DNA from: an uncultured Prochlorococcus sp.
GTDB taxonomy: Bacteria; Cyanobacteriota; Cyanobacteriia; PCC-6307; Cyanobiaceae
Reading direction: 5' to 3'
NCBI GenBank assembly: GCA_902621675.1
Contig: CACNMX010000001.1
Coordinates: 58,439-122,438, forward strand
Length of the DNA stretch: 64,000 nucleotides
In this document: piece by piece, positions 35,012-44,678 of the stretch
Layout: each line of letters begins with the position of its first letter
How positions within the stretch are numbered: the stretch's first letter is position 1
Position numbers and translations under genes: made by a program
The notes under the pieces: generated by a model
What the model was told of the DNA's origin: nothing
Databases searched by the model: none
The model's input: only the letters and a program-made list of their open reading frames with translations

Positions 35012-35623
35012 GTGTTAATTCTAGCCTCTGCTTCTCAATCTAGAAAGAAATTACTAGAAAATTGTCAAATTGAATTTATCCAAATATCAAGTAACTTTGA
35101 TGAAACTACTATTCAAGAAAAGAATATATTAAATTTAGCTTTGGAATTATCTTTTCAAAAGGCTAATAGTTTATCTGAAAAAATTCATAACATATCATTG
35201 CCCGAGAAATTTAATTATGGTCCGTTGGAGATTCTTGGGTGCGATTCAATTTTTGAATTTAAAGGTGAAGCTTATGGAAAACCATCCAATAAAGAGGAGG
35301 CATTTATAAGATGGAAAAAAATGTCTGGAGAATTTGGATTTTTACATACTGGTCATACTCTAATAATTGGGAATTTAGATTCAACTTCCAAAAATTTTAA
35401 AATCGCTGAGATAATAAAAAAAACTGTAAGTTCAAGAGTTTATTTTTCTAACTTGGAAGATTGGGAAATCAATAGTTATATAGATACAAATGAACCTTTA
35501 TATTGCGCCGGAGGATTTGCATTGGAAGGTATAGGCGGTAAGTATATAGAAAAAATAGAGGGTTGTTTCAGTAATGTAATGGGTTTAAGTTTGCCATGGC
35601 TCAGAGAGAATATAAACAGATAA
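35012..35623 (+). CDS. maf: Maf-family nucleotide pyrophosphatase
   Basis: House-cleaning nucleotide pyrophosphatase of the Maf/YhdE family, often described as a septum-formation inhibitor. It has 203 residues and starts at GTG (35012). Conserved segments: [14 protein letters not shown] at the N-terminus, [17 protein letters not shown] near 74-90 with the metal-binding aspartate, FLHTGHTLI, and [19 protein letters not shown] followed by NVMGLSLP. Convergent with psbC, with a shared terminator. Confidence 0.92.
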   Translation: MLILASASQSRKKLLENCQIEFIQISSNFDETTIQEKNILNLALELSFQKANSLSEKIHNISLPEKFNYGPLEILGCDSIFEFKGEAYGKPSNKEEAFIRWKKMSGEFGFLHTGHTLIIGNLDSTSKNFKIAEIIKKTVSSRVYFSNLEDWEINSYIDTNEPLYCAGGFALEGIGGKYIEKIEGCFSNVMGLSLPWLRENINR

Positions 35624-35636
35624 TAAAATTGAGCAA

Positions 35637-35671
35637 AAAAAAACCCTACCTTTAAGATAGGGTTTTTTTAG
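35637..35671. terminator. Bidirectional terminator between maf and psbC
   Basis: AAACCCTA and TAGGGTTT arms (eight pairs) close a nine-base loop. T runs on one side and A runs on the other allow function in both directions. It sits 15 bp after maf and 13 bp before the end of psbC. Confidence 0.9.
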
Positions 35672-35683
35672 ATGATATAGAAA

Positions 35684-37066
35684 TTAATCTAAATCAGGCA
35701 TTTCTAGAGCTGGTTCACTCTTTCTGTCGATTCCTTTTTCGAAACCAGCAGCGGCTGCTCTAGCACGTCCAGCATGCCAAAGATGACCGATAAATGTAAA
35801 CCATCCTAGGAAGAATTGGGCTGCAGCTAACCATTGTCTTAAGTTAACGAAGTTAACAGCATTAGGCTCTGTAATGATTCCACCAACAGAGTTGATAGAA
35901 GCGTTTGGAGCATGAGTCATATATTCAGCAGCTCTTCTTACCTGCCAAGGCTGAATATCATTTTGGATTTTCTCAAGGCTCAATCCGTTAGGACCTCTTA
36001 AAGGCTCTAACCATGGCCCTCTGAAATCCCAAAATCTCATTGTTTCACCACCAAATATAATTTCACCAGTAGGAGATCTCATGAGGTACTTACCTAGACC
36101 TGTTGGTCCCATTGTTGAACCTACGTTAGCTCCAATTCTTTGATCTCTCACTAGGAAAGTAAAGCTTTGGGCCTGTGAAGCTTCAGCATTTGTTGGACCA
36201 TAAAATTCTGAAGGGTAAGCAGTGTTGTTAAACCAGATGAATGTTGAAGCAATAAAACTTGCTACACAAATTCCACCAAGAGCGTAACTTAATAGTCCTT
36301 CACCATTCCAGATAAAAGCTCTTCTTGCCCATCCAAAAGGTTTAGTAAAGATATGGAATATTCCTCCAATAATTGCAGTAATACCCACGTAAACATGTCC
36401 ACCAACTATATCTTCAATGGAGTTGACACCGATTATTGAACCAGCTCCTCCCCATGGAGATCTGAATAGATAACCAAGAATAACTCTTGGATCTAAGGTT
36501 GGATTTACAAGTCTGACTTCACCACCACCTGGTGCCCATGTGTCATAGGCACCGCCAATAAAACACCAATTTACTGACCATGCTAGTGCACCTACACCTA
36601 GAACAATCAAATGATATCCAAGAATATTTGTCATTTGATTTTTATCTCTCCAATCGGTTGAGAAAAATGGAAAATCTTCTTCAAGTTTTTCTGGACCTGC
36701 TAATGAATGGTAAATACCGCCAAAACCAAGTACAGCGGAAGCTATCAAGTGAACCACGCCTGCTTGGAAGAAAGGCATGATATCAGTAACTTCACCACCT
36801 GGGCCTATTCCATAGCCAAACATTGCAACGTGTGGCATACAGATTAAACCTTGCTCCCACATTGGTTTATCAAAAGTAAAATGATTAACCTCAAAGAGCA
36901 TCATTGCTCCCGCCCAAAAGACTATTAGTCCAGAGTGAGCAATGTGAGCTCCTAATAAACGTCCAGATAAATTGATTAATCTAGCGTTACCTACATACCA
37001 GGCATAACCAGTTTCCTCAATACTTTGGTTTGGAGCTCTTAATAAATTATTAAAGGGCGTTTCCAC
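35684..37066 (-). CDS. psbC: Photosystem II CP43 protein
   Basis: Inner PSII antenna that binds chlorophyll and supplies a ligand to the Mn4CaO5 cluster. The GTG at 37066 (V-ETPFNNLL) is the conserved start, preceded by GGAGG at 37076-37080 inside psbD. This gives 460 residues with six membrane helices. The large lumenal loop contains [16 protein letters not shown] and [10 protein letters not shown], including the arginine near the Mn cluster. The 17-bp overlap with psbD is the classic coupling of this operon. An upstream ATG would add nine unlikely residues. Confidence 0.97.
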   Translation of the reverse strand: METPFNNLLRAPNQSIEETGYAWYVGNARLINLSGRLLGAHIAHSGLIVFWAGAMMLFEVNHFTFDKPMWEQGLICMPHVAMFGYGIGPGGEVTDIMPFFQAGVVHLIASAVLGFGGIYHSLAGPEKLEEDFPFFSTDWRDKNQMTNILGYHLIVLGVGALAWSVNWCFIGGAYDTWAPGGGEVRLVNPTLDPRVILGYLFRSPWGGAGSIIGVNSIEDIVGGHVYVGITAIIGGIFHIFTKPFGWARRAFIWNGEGLLSYALGGICVASFIASTFIWFNNTAYPSEFYGPTNAEASQAQSFTFLVRDQRIGANVGSTMGPTGLGKYLMRSPTGEIIFGGETMRFWDFRGPWLEPLRGPNGLSLEKIQNDIQPWQVRRAAEYMTHAPNASINSVGGIITEPNAVNFVNLRQWLAAAQFFLGWFTFIGHLWHAGRARAAAAGFEKGIDRKSEPALEMPDLD

Positions 37067-38126
37067 GTGGAAGAACCTCCTCAGGGAATACAAAGTTTTC
37101 GTGTGGTTGATCCACAGAAGACATCCATGCTCGCATACCTTCGTTCAAAAGTATATTTTTTGTATAGAAAGTTTCAAATTCAGGATCTTCTGCTGCACGG
37201 ATTTCTTGGCTTACGAAATCATAAGCTCTTAGGTTTAGTGCTAAGCCTACAATACCAATTGAAGATGTCCACATACCCATAACAGGTACAAATAGCATCA
37301 AGAAATGTAAGAAACGCTTGTTTGAGAATGCAATACCGAAGATTTGGCTCCAGAATCTGTTTGCTGTAATCATTGAATAAGTTTCTTCTTCCTGAGTTGG
37401 GTCAAAAGCTCTAAATGTTGAACTTTGAACCTTACCATCTGTATAAATACTTGTATCTTCATACAAAGTGTTTTGTACTGTAGCTCCATGGATAGCGCAA
37501 AGTAGAGCACCACCAAGAATTCCAGCAACACCCATCATGTGGAATGGATTTAAAGTAATATTGTGAAAACCTTGAATGAACAGAATGTAACGGAAGATTG
37601 CTGCTACACCGAATGAAGGTGCGAAGAACCAACTATGCTGTCCTAAAGGATAAATAAGGAAAATACTTGTAAATACTGCAATTACTGCTGAGAATGCTAA
37701 AGCATTGTATGGTCTAATTCCAACAAGGCCAGCAATTTCAAACTGACGAAGCATAAAACCAATTAGGCCAAATACTCCATGTAATGCAACGAAGTTCCAA
37801 AGTCCACCAAGTTGTAGCCATCTTACAAAGCTACCTTGGGCTTCAGGACCCCATAAAAATAGAAGACTGTGTCCCATGGCATCACCAGGGGTGCTTACAG
37901 CTGCTGTTAAAAAGTTACAACCTTCAAGGTATGAGCTTGCAACTCCATGTGTGTACCAAGAGGTAACAAATGTTGTTCCGACGAACCAACCACCTATAGC
38001 AAGATATGCACAAGGAAGTAGTAGTAGTCCGGACCAACCAATAAATACAAAGCGGTCGCGCTTCAACCAATCATCGAGGACATCAAACCATCCTCTTTGT
38101 GGGGCGCTACCAACTGCGATCGTCAT
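37050..38126 (-). CDS. psbD: Photosystem II reaction-centre protein D2
   Basis: Core PSII subunit carrying QA and redox-active TyrD. The 358 residues start [15 protein letters not shown] and contain [26 protein letters not shown], the His-ligand region and [34 protein letters not shown], and the C-terminus [15 protein letters not shown], all typical of D2. Cotranscribed with psbC. The 180-bp region to divergent ycf4 holds its promoter and leader. Confidence 0.98.
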   Translation of the reverse strand: MTIAVGSAPQRGWFDVLDDWLKRDRFVFIGWSGLLLLPCAYLAIGGWFVGTTFVTSWYTHGVASSYLEGCNFLTAAVSTPGDAMGHSLLFLWGPEAQGSFVRWLQLGGLWNFVALHGVFGLIGFMLRQFEIAGLVGIRPYNALAFSAVIAVFTSIFLIYPLGQHSWFFAPSFGVAAIFRYILFIQGFHNITLNPFHMMGVAGILGGALLCAIHGATVQNTLYEDTSIYTDGKVQSSTFRAFDPTQEEETYSMITANRFWSQIFGIAFSNKRFLHFLMLFVPVMGMWTSSIGIVGLALNLRAYDFVSQEIRAAEDPEFETFYTKNILLNEGMRAWMSSVDQPHENFVFPEEVLPRGNAL

Positions 38127-38308
38127 GAGAAATCGTTTTTAGCTTCGGGATACGCAGTGACTGTAACAAAGATTGAGAGTAATGTGGGGAAATATTTGTA
38201 TATCTGAAATGCCTTGTAAAGCTTTCCTGACTTTTTTATTAAAAATTAGGTAAGAATACTCCCTTAGTTTGTTAAATTATCTGAATTAGGCTCTAAAAAA
38301 AGATAAAA

Positions 38309-38866
38309 ATGAATTCAGACCTCACGTCATTCGATAAAATCGAACAAAAAATTGGTGGATCAAGAAAAATTTCAAATTATATTATTGGAGGAATGTTGAC
38401 TATAGGAGGTATTGGTTTTCTTTTGGCCTCTATATCTAGCTACACAGGAATGGATTTATTACCTTTAGGAAATCCTTCAACTTTGTTGTTTATCCCTCAA
38501 GGAATAATAATGGGAGCATACGGAGTAATAGCTAATTTATTAAATTTTTACTTGTGGTATTTGGTTTACATAAACTTTGGTTCAGGAACTAATTATTTTG
38601 ATAAATCCTCAAAATCTGTAGAAATAAAAAGAAAAGGATTATTCAAAGATGTTGAAGTTAAATTAAATTTTGATGAAATTAAATCTGTTAAGTTGGATAT
38701 AAGTGAGGGATTTAATCCTAGAAGAAGAATTGCTTTAGTATTAAAAGGTAGAAAAAAACCTCTCCCTTTAAGCGGGGCAGGTGAACTAAAACCACTGCTT
38801 CAGGTTGAAGAAGAGGGAGCTCGTCTAGCTAAATTTTTAGATGTTAATTTGGAGGGCCTAAAATAA
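38309..38866 (+). CDS. ycf4: Photosystem I assembly protein Ycf4
   Basis: Thylakoid protein assisting PSI assembly. The 185 residues have two membrane helices (about 25-50 and 65-95) and a soluble C-terminus with FDEIKSVKLDISEGFNPRRR and the terminal [18 protein letters not shown]. Length and pattern match Ycf4. Its stop codon overlaps the likely start of the cyclophilin lipoprotein downstream. Confidence 0.93.
   Translation: MNSDLTSFDKIEQKIGGSRKISNYIIGGMLTIGGIGFLLASISSYTGMDLLPLGNPSTLLFIPQGIIMGAYGVIANLLNFYLWYLVYINFGSGTNYFDKSSKSVEIKRKGLFKDVEVKLNFDEIKSVKLDISEGFNPRRRIALVLKGRKKPLPLSGAGELKPLLQVEEEGARLAKFLDVNLEGLK
38851..38856 (+). promoter_or_regulatory. Shine-Dalgarno that decides a non-standard start
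   Basis: GGAGGG lies six bases before an ATA at 38863 and is the only good ribosome-binding site upstream of the cyclophilin gene. It supports initiation at ATA, since the next in-frame TTG is at 38908. Confidence 0.5.
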
Positions 38867-39519
38867 AAAAAAAATATTTTTTAAAAACATTATTTTTTAT
38901 ACATTCTTTGTTTTTGGTTCAAGCTTGTAGTTATAAAAGTAAGATTGATCAAAATTATTACTGCCAAAAACTTAAATTTAGTTGTATTCAGAGTAATAAA
39001 GTAGTTAATTTTAAAACTTCAAAAGGTGATTTTGAGGTTAAATTATTTGGTAAAGATAACCCTGTAACAGTATCAAATTTTCTGGAAAACATAGACAATA
39101 ATATTTATGAAAATAAAAAATTTTATAAAATAATAAATTATCCCCAAATAAGGTTTATACATGGCGGCGTTAATCCAGAAAATAAATCTTATATAGAACG
39201 AAAACAAAAACTGAATAAGACAAGTCCAACAATACCTTTAGAAATAAAATTCAAAGAAGAAATAAAACCAAGATATAACTATCAAATAAAAAATCCTAGT
39301 GAAACAGTAAATTTAGTTAATACTTTTGAGAGTGGATCAATCGCTATGGTTAAAAGCGGTAAGAGTAAGTCTTCATCTACTGAATTTTTTTTTGTAACGA
39401 CTAAGATCCCTGAACTAGATGGAAGATATTCGATTTTTGGAAAGATTATTAAAGGATTAGACGTACTCGAAAAAATCAATAAAGAAGACTACATCAAGGC
39501 AGTTCAGATATCTAATTAA
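38863..39519 (+). CDS. Cyclophilin-type peptidyl-prolyl isomerase, lipoprotein
   Basis: Periplasmic or lumenal prolyl isomerase. From ATA (38863) the N-terminus is [20 protein letters not shown] then A-C, a full lipoprotein signal peptide with a lipobox cysteine. The first standard start (TTG 38908) would cut off its basic and hydrophobic parts. The cyclophilin domain follows: [64 protein letters not shown] and [20 protein letters not shown]. It overlaps the ycf4 stop. About 218 residues with the extension. Confidence 0.82.
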   Translation: MKKKYFLKTLFFIHSLFLVQACSYKSKIDQNYYCQKLKFSCIQSNKVVNFKTSKGDFEVKLFGKDNPVTVSNFLENIDNNIYENKKFYKIINYPQIRFIHGGVNPENKSYIERKQKLNKTSPTIPLEIKFKEEIKPRYNYQIKNPSETVNLVNTFESGSIAMVKSGKSKSSSTEFFFVTTKIPELDGRYSIFGKIIKGLDVLEKINKEDYIKAVQISN

Positions 39520-40040
39520 ATTTCTAGAGAATATTTATTTATTTTCAACATTTCTGTATTAACTCCTGAAGAACGTTTAAGAGCTACCTTACCAGTTCTC
39601 GCTATTTCAAGGATGCCGTATGGCTCGAGTAGTTTCTCTAGAGCAACTAACTTTCCAGGATCTCCTACTACCTCGAGAGTTAAGGCCATATCTGATACAT
39701 CAACAACTTTTGCACGGAAAATCTGTACTATATCAAGGATATTACTCCTAGTATCTTCTTTCGATGAAACTTTTAGTAACATCAATTCTCTTTCAACAGC
39801 TGCGAGATTAGTAAAATCTACAACTCCCAAAACATTAAATAATTTATTTAGTTGCTTAGTCATTTGTTGAAGAGTTTCATTATCACCCTCCACTACCATT
39901 GTTAACCTTGAAATCCCTTTAGATTCTGCAGGTCCTACTGCAAGGCTATCTATGTTGAATCCCCTTCTAGCGAAGAGACCTGAGATTCTACTCAAGGCTC
40001 CAGATTCATCTTCTACAAGAACTGATAATGTATGTTTCAT
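39516..40040 (-). CDS. ilvH: Acetolactate synthase small (regulatory) subunit
   Basis: Regulatory subunit of acetohydroxyacid synthase in branched-chain amino acid synthesis, giving valine feedback. The ACT domain begins [20 protein letters not shown] with [15 protein letters not shown], and the C-terminal ALS_ss_C domain includes [17 protein letters not shown]. At 174 residues the length is normal. It overlaps the convergent cyclophilin gene by four bases. Confidence 0.95.
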   Translation of the reverse strand: MKHTLSVLVEDESGALSRISGLFARRGFNIDSLAVGPAESKGISRLTMVVEGDNETLQQMTKQLNKLFNVLGVVDFTNLAAVERELMLLKVSSKEDTRSNILDIVQIFRAKVVDVSDMALTLEVVGDPGKLVALEKLLEPYGILEIARTGKVALKRSSGVNTEMLKINKYSLEI

Positions 40041-40043
40041 ATT

Positions 40044-41012
40044 TTAAAAGGTTTTTAAATCTCTAATCCATTCATAAGAAATCCTATTGAATACTGAAGG
40101 GTCTTCATCATGGATACAATGCCCTGAATTGGATACTATTTTTAATTTTACCCATCTATGGAAATTTGCAATCTTTTTACCAACAAACAAAGGTATGAAA
40201 TTATCTTTTTCGCCCCAAATCAATAAAAAAGGAACTTTTTTTGAGGCGCTAAGTTTTCTTAAAAGGTAAGAAGCTTTAAATTTTTCATCTCTAGATGACA
40301 TTCCAATACACATTGCTCTTAATGATCTAGCTGAAGTTCTCCTTAAAACTGGTTTTGTAACCAAATCTATTAGTTCGCGATCAATATTATCTTTTTTGAA
40401 ATAGGCAGAATTTAGTCCCAGTTTAATAACCCCTAATTTAGTTATTAAAAATAAAATAATCTCCAAAGGGAAAAACAAAAAAAATATTGTTATGAATCTA
40501 TCTTGAAATTTCTTAAATGATGATTTTTTTGTTATGGACTTTTTATTTTCTTGAATTTGATCTGGCAAAGGCGATGCAATAACTGTTGCAATCTGATCCT
40601 CTAATGAAACAGCACATGTTAAAGCAACTAGTGATCCAAGGGAATTGCCAATAAGAATTACTTTCCCAGAATTCTTTGGTCTTATTACCTGTGCAATAAA
40701 GTCTTCCACTTGATTACACCAAATCTCATTATTTAATTTTCCAATTTGTCTAATCCCAGGTTGATCTGAATCCCCAAATCCTATTAAATCCAAAGAATAA
40801 GAGGCGAAATTCTTATTCGCAAAATACTCTAAATTGTTTCTCCAATGTTTTCGACTTGCTCCAAATCCATGGAGAAAGATAATTGGAATTTCATTTTCTT
40901 CGCCTGTAACACTCCAACAAATTTTAAAACCATTCCAATTCCAGTAATTAGGTATGTTTATATTTTTTTTAAAATTATTATTCATATATTCAAAATATTC
41001 AAAAATTTTCAA
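40044..41012 (-). CDS. Alpha/beta hydrolase
   Basis: A 322-residue alpha/beta-fold hydrolase. HGFGASRKHWRNN gives the oxyanion region near 48-60, LIGNSLGSLVAL holds the nucleophile serine, and LIWGEKDNFIP (Asp) with NSGHCIHDEDP (His) complete the triad. A hydrophobic segment at about 190-215 may touch the membrane. Similar cyanobacterial proteins are annotated as pheophytinase- or haloperoxidase-like, but the substrate cannot be fixed. A later ATG (MNNNFKKN) is an alternative start. Confidence 0.8.
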   Translation of the reverse strand: MKIFEYFEYMNNNFKKNINIPNYWNWNGFKICWSVTGEENEIPIIFLHGFGASRKHWRNNLEYFANKNFASYSLDLIGFGDSDQPGIRQIGKLNNEIWCNQVEDFIAQVIRPKNSGKVILIGNSLGSLVALTCAVSLEDQIATVIASPLPDQIQENKKSITKKSSFKKFQDRFITIFFLFFPLEIILFLITKLGVIKLGLNSAYFKKDNIDRELIDLVTKPVLRRTSARSLRAMCIGMSSRDEKFKASYLLRKLSASKKVPFLLIWGEKDNFIPLFVGKKIANFHRWVKLKIVSNSGHCIHDEDPSVFNRISYEWIRDLKTF

Positions 41013-41087
41013 GATATTTGGATTATCTACATTTTTAACAAATAAATGTATTTTGAATGTAAATTATAGTTATCATTAAATTTTACT

Positions 41088-41186
41088 ATGGCTAAAGAAA
41101 TTTTTAGTATTGCAGCAGTTTTTTGGATACTGATACCAATAGGATTAGTTGGTGGTGCTTTGTTATTAAAGTTTCAGGGAGACTGA
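41088..41186 (+). CDS. petM: Cytochrome b6-f complex subunit PetM
   Basis: A 32-residue single-helix subunit of the cytochrome b6f complex. The sequence starts [20 protein letters not shown] and ends ALLLKFQGD, matching PetM over its whole length. It lies 57 bp upstream of ycf39, which fits a photosynthesis-related mini-cluster. Confidence 0.94.
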
Positions 41187-41243
41187 TTCTCACGGATACA
41201 TCACAATTTGAGTTATGGTCTTAAAGTTAAGTAAATCTTGAGT

Positions 41244-42206
41244 ATGAAGATTCTTTTAGTAGGAGCAACAGGGACACTTGGTAGACAAATAGCAAAGCAA
41301 GCTATAGAAGAGGGACATGAAGTAAGGTGCTTTGTAAGAAATCCAAGAAAAGCTTCCTTTCTACAAGAATGGGGTTGTGAACTAACAAAAGGTAATTTAT
41401 TAAATTCTTCTGATATCGAATATGCATTGCAAGATATTGAAGTAGTTATTGATGCAGCGACTAGTAGGCCAGATGATCCTAAAAGTATTTATGAAATTGA
41501 TTGGGATGGAAAACTTAACTTATTCAATGCTTGCGAATCTTTAAACGTAAAAAGGGTAATATTCCTTTCTATTCTCTTGACAGAAAAGTTTAGAAATGTT
41601 CCTTTAATGGACATTAAATACTGTACTGAAAAACTTCTTGAGAAATCTGATCTAGAATATACCATTTTTAAATGTGCAGCTTTTATGCAAGGAGTTATTG
41701 GTCAATTCGCAATCCCAATCTTGGATAGTCAAGCAGTGTGGATGAGTGGGACTCCAACTAAAATTGCTTATATGAATACTCAAGATATGGCGAAAGTTGT
41801 TGTAGCAGCAGTAAATAATCCAAAAACTCACAGAACATCATTGCCATTAGTAGGTCCCAAAGCATGGGATTCAAATGAAGTTATATCTTTATGTGAAAAA
41901 TTTAGTGAAAAAAAGGCGAAAATTTTTAGAGTTTCCCCCTTCCTTATTAGTGTCACTCAAAAAGTAGTTTCCTTTTTCCAAGATTCTCTTAATGTTGCTG
42001 AGCGATTGGCTTTTGCTGAAGTAACTAGTAGTGGTGAATCATTAGATGCTGACATGAGCAAAACTTACGAAATATTGGAACTTAAAAAAGAGGAAATGAC
42101 CTCACTAGAGAGTTATATAAAAGAGTACTATCAACAAATACTTAAAAGATTAAGGGAAATGGAAGCTGATCTTAATATTGAAGAAAAAAAGAGATTACCT
42201 TTTTAA
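41244..42206 (+). CDS. ycf39: Ycf39/HCF244-like NAD(P)-binding PSII assembly factor
   Basis: Atypical short-chain dehydrogenase of the NmrA type that assists D1 synthesis and PSII assembly. The nucleotide-binding motif VGATGTLGRQIAKQA lies at about 6-20, followed by DAATSRPDDP and LEYTIFKCAAFMQG. I start at the ATG at 41244 (MKILLVG); a TTG two codons upstream is less likely. The protein has 320 residues, as expected. It typically works with high-light-inducible Hli proteins, several of which lie near 60 kb. Confidence 0.92.
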   Translation: MKILLVGATGTLGRQIAKQAIEEGHEVRCFVRNPRKASFLQEWGCELTKGNLLNSSDIEYALQDIEVVIDAATSRPDDPKSIYEIDWDGKLNLFNACESLNVKRVIFLSILLTEKFRNVPLMDIKYCTEKLLEKSDLEYTIFKCAAFMQGVIGQFAIPILDSQAVWMSGTPTKIAYMNTQDMAKVVVAAVNNPKTHRTSLPLVGPKAWDSNEVISLCEKFSEKKAKIFRVSPFLISVTQKVVSFFQDSLNVAERLAFAEVTSSGESLDADMSKTYEILELKKEEMTSLESYIKEYYQQILKRLREMEADLNIEEKKRLPF

Positions 42207-42262
42207 TATTGCAATTTTAGAATCAGATAGTATATTTGTACTATGTTAAATATTATTGACCT

Positions 42263-42475
42263 ATGTCTGTTTCTAAATCTAAAAACCTTGAACGAAAACT
42301 AGATAATTTTGCAAAAGAAGCAAAAAATGAATTGAATAATGTTTGCGGATCTTCATTATGGGAAAGCCTTGGGTTTGTTTTTTTTGATCAATTAGAAGAT
42401 TCTGAAAAAATTGCGAAAGCAAATTTTTACTATGGACAACTTCAAATAATTAATGAAATTAAATTTTCAATTTGA
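42263..42475 (+). CDS. Small protein of unknown function
   Basis: A 70-residue soluble, mostly helical protein. It begins MSVSKSKNLERKLDNFAKEA, with a middle CGSSLWESLGFVFFDQLEDSE and an end YGQLQIINEIKF. No domain is recognised. It sits alone between ycf39 and infA. Confidence 0.55.
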   Translation: MSVSKSKNLERKLDNFAKEAKNELNNVCGSSLWESLGFVFFDQLEDSEKIAKANFYYGQLQIINEIKFSI

Positions 42476-42567
42476 ATTGAATTGCATGTTTTAACATATG
42501 TAATTTTTTTTAAATCAATTTTGGCCAATCTTTTTCTGATATTATGTACTTAGTAAAAGATTAATTA

Positions 42568-42834
42568 ATGATTGAAACTTCAGGTGTAATAGAAAAAGAG
42601 CAGGGGAATGGATTTTATTTGGTTACCCTAGAACAACCTGAAGGGCATCAATGTTTATGTAGAGCTGCAGGTAAATTGACTAAATTTAGAATTAAATTAT
42701 TAGCTGGAGATAAAGTTTTAGTTGAGATTAGTCCTTATGATCTCTCTAGAGGGAGGATAACTTATAGAGAGAGAAATGCAGGCGGTGCTAAACCTACTAC
42801 TAATAAAAATAACCCTAAGAGAAATAATAAATAA
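42568..42834 (+). CDS. infA: Translation initiation factor IF-1 (variant)
   Basis: Single OB-fold (S1-like) protein of 88 residues. GVIEKEQGNGFYLVTLEQPE is followed by LCRAAGKLTKFRIKLLAGDK and VLVEISPYDLSRGRITYRER, the IF-1 signature. The tail is asparagine/lysine-rich (KPTTNKNNPKRNNK) and longer than usual. It is convergent with NTRC. It could be a second, divergent IF-1 copy, since a ribosomal-operon infA is common; that cannot be told from this window. Confidence 0.88.
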   Translation: MIETSGVIEKEQGNGFYLVTLEQPEGHQCLCRAAGKLTKFRIKLLAGDKVLVEISPYDLSRGRITYRERNAGGAKPTTNKNNPKRNNK

Positions 42835-42843
42835 AAAGATACT

Positions 42844-44220
42844 TTAGATAATATTTTTTATCGCTTCTTTAAACTCACTTCTTTGCTTAACCCCTTGCCA
42901 TTGTTTTTTTAATAATTTTTCTTTAAAAAGTTGTACTGTTGGTGTGCCGTTAATACCTGCTTGTTTTGCAATATCTTGATCTTTATCAATATCTATTTCA
43001 ACGCCAAGAACTGCACCATCAAGTTCTTTAATTACTCTTTTTAACTGAGGTTTCAAAACATGACATGGACCGCAACTTGGAGAACTAAAAATGACTAAGA
43101 TAGGTTTTTTACTCTCGTGATAAAGTTTCCTTAATGCATAACTGCCTTTTTGCCATTCAGAATTTGAATCGAAAGTATCTTCATTAACTTCTTCTTCGTT
43201 AAAATCTGATGAATTAGGTTTTTTTTCTGGTTCGGGTGTTTCTCTAACTATAGTTTTTGCTAAGTTTTTCTCGGCTAGCCACCTCTCGGTAGCTAATGCT
43301 GCCATGCAACCAGTTCCTGCAGCGGTAACTCCTTGTCTCCACTCAGAATCAACAACATCACCTGCTGCGAAGATGCCTTCGATAGATGTTTCTGGCCTTC
43401 CTGTTTTGCAAGCAATATATCCCTTATTATCTAAATCAATTTTGTTACCTAAGAATTTCGTATTAGGTGTGTGCCCTATCGCGTAAAAAAGACCTTTTAT
43501 ATTGATTTCCCCTTTACCTTCTTGAGAATTAATAGTTTCTATTCTCTCAAGCCATTCAGTACCATCAGCTTTATCAACTTTTGTGTTCCAATGAATTTCT
43601 ATCTTTGGATTAGCTTTTACTCTATCAACCATAGCTGCGCTAGCCCTTAATTTTTCTGATCTAACAATTAAATGCACCTTGCTGCCATATTTAGTGAGGT
43701 ATGCGGCTTCTTCACATGCAGAGTCGCCTCCTCCTACAACAGCTAGTTCTTCATCTCTGAATTGTGGAGTTGCTCCATCACAGATTGCACAAGCACTTAT
43801 TCCTTTACTCCAGAATTTATCTTCATTTATTACGCCCAATCTATTTGCACTTGCTCCAGTTGCAATAATAATTGAGTTAGTTTTTATAGTTCCTTCTAAA
43901 GTTTTTAATTCAAATGGGTGTGAATCAGTATTTATTGATACAACATCACTTTCATATAAATTAGTACCCCATCTTTCTGCTTGAGCCTTCATTAGATCCA
44001 TCAATTCAGGACCCAGTACTCCATCTGGGAAACCTGGATAATTTTCGACAAATGTTGTAGTCATTAATTGCCCACCAGGAATTCCACCAGAATTAAATCC
44101 TGTTACAAGTAATGGTTGAAGATTTGCCCGTGCGGCATATATTGCAGCGGTGTAGCCTGCAGGCCCCGAACCTATAATTACAACATTTTCTACATTTGAA
44201 ATCTTCTCTTTATTTTCCAT
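42844..44220 (-). CDS. trxB: NADPH-thioredoxin reductase with fused thioredoxin domain (NTRC)
   Basis: Bifunctional reductase supplying NADPH electrons to 2-Cys peroxiredoxins and other targets. The flavoprotein part (about 1-330) has IIGSGPAGYTAAIYAARA, the redox pair CAIC at about 144-147, VVGGGDSACEEA and the FAD-binding IFAAGDVVD. The acidic linker (SSDFNEEEVNEDTFDS) leads to a C-terminal thioredoxin with SCGPCHVLKPQL (about 383-386) and NGTPTVQLF. Domain order and linker match plant and cyanobacterial NTRC. Confidence 0.93.
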   Translation of the reverse strand: MENKEKISNVENVVIIGSGPAGYTAAIYAARANLQPLLVTGFNSGGIPGGQLMTTTFVENYPGFPDGVLGPELMDLMKAQAERWGTNLYESDVVSINTDSHPFELKTLEGTIKTNSIIIATGASANRLGVINEDKFWSKGISACAICDGATPQFRDEELAVVGGGDSACEEAAYLTKYGSKVHLIVRSEKLRASAAMVDRVKANPKIEIHWNTKVDKADGTEWLERIETINSQEGKGEINIKGLFYAIGHTPNTKFLGNKIDLDNKGYIACKTGRPETSIEGIFAAGDVVDSEWRQGVTAAGTGCMAALATERWLAEKNLAKTIVRETPEPEKKPNSSDFNEEEVNEDTFDSNSEWQKGSYALRKLYHESKKPILVIFSSPSCGPCHVLKPQLKRVIKELDGAVLGVEIDIDKDQDIAKQAGINGTPTVQLFKEKLLKKQWQGVKQRSEFKEAIKNII

Positions 44221-44299
44221 TTATTTGCTAATTTCATTATTTATAATAATAAACTAACTCAAATAATGTAGGGCGGATTTCACTTGATAGATTTATTAC

Positions 44300-44524
44300 T
44301 CAATCGTTGACTTTTTGGTCTAATAACTTTTTTAATTCCTTTGGGAAGTTTAAAACAGAATCTTTTAAATTTTCGTTCTTTTCTCCAATATGTAATATCC
44401 ACTCTCTAAATTCTTCTGCAATTGCATAACTGTCTTCATATCTTTCTAAAGTGTCCATTGCAGAAATTCTATTGGTTGCCCAACAGGTCGCTATGTCGAT
44501 CCTTTTTCTAATGAAATTGTCCAT
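44300..44524 (-). CDS. Small protein of unknown function
   Basis: A 74-residue soluble, helical protein beginning MDNFIRKRIDIATCWATNRI, then SAMDTLERYEDSYAIAEEFR and a charged C-terminus. No family is recognised. The downstream intergenic region (44525-44678) shows no structure beyond AT-rich sequence. Confidence 0.55.
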   Translation of the reverse strand: MDNFIRKRIDIATCWATNRISAMDTLERYEDSYAIAEEFREWILHIGEKNENLKDSVLNFPKELKKLLDQKVND

Positions 44525-44678
44525 TGAAAGATATAAGTTTTATATAGATAAACACATTAGAGAACTTATGTATTGTCTAATAAGTTACAACTTTGTACTT
44601 CCAAACAATAATTTAATCTTTAATTTATATTTGAGCCAATTTTTGGGGGAATTTTAAAGAAAATATAAAGAAATAGAG

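Noticed and set aside
37066..37093. Longer psbC start at an upstream ATG
   Set aside because: CP43 starts at the GTG (V-ETPFNN) in all cyanobacteria I know, and a GGAGG precedes it.
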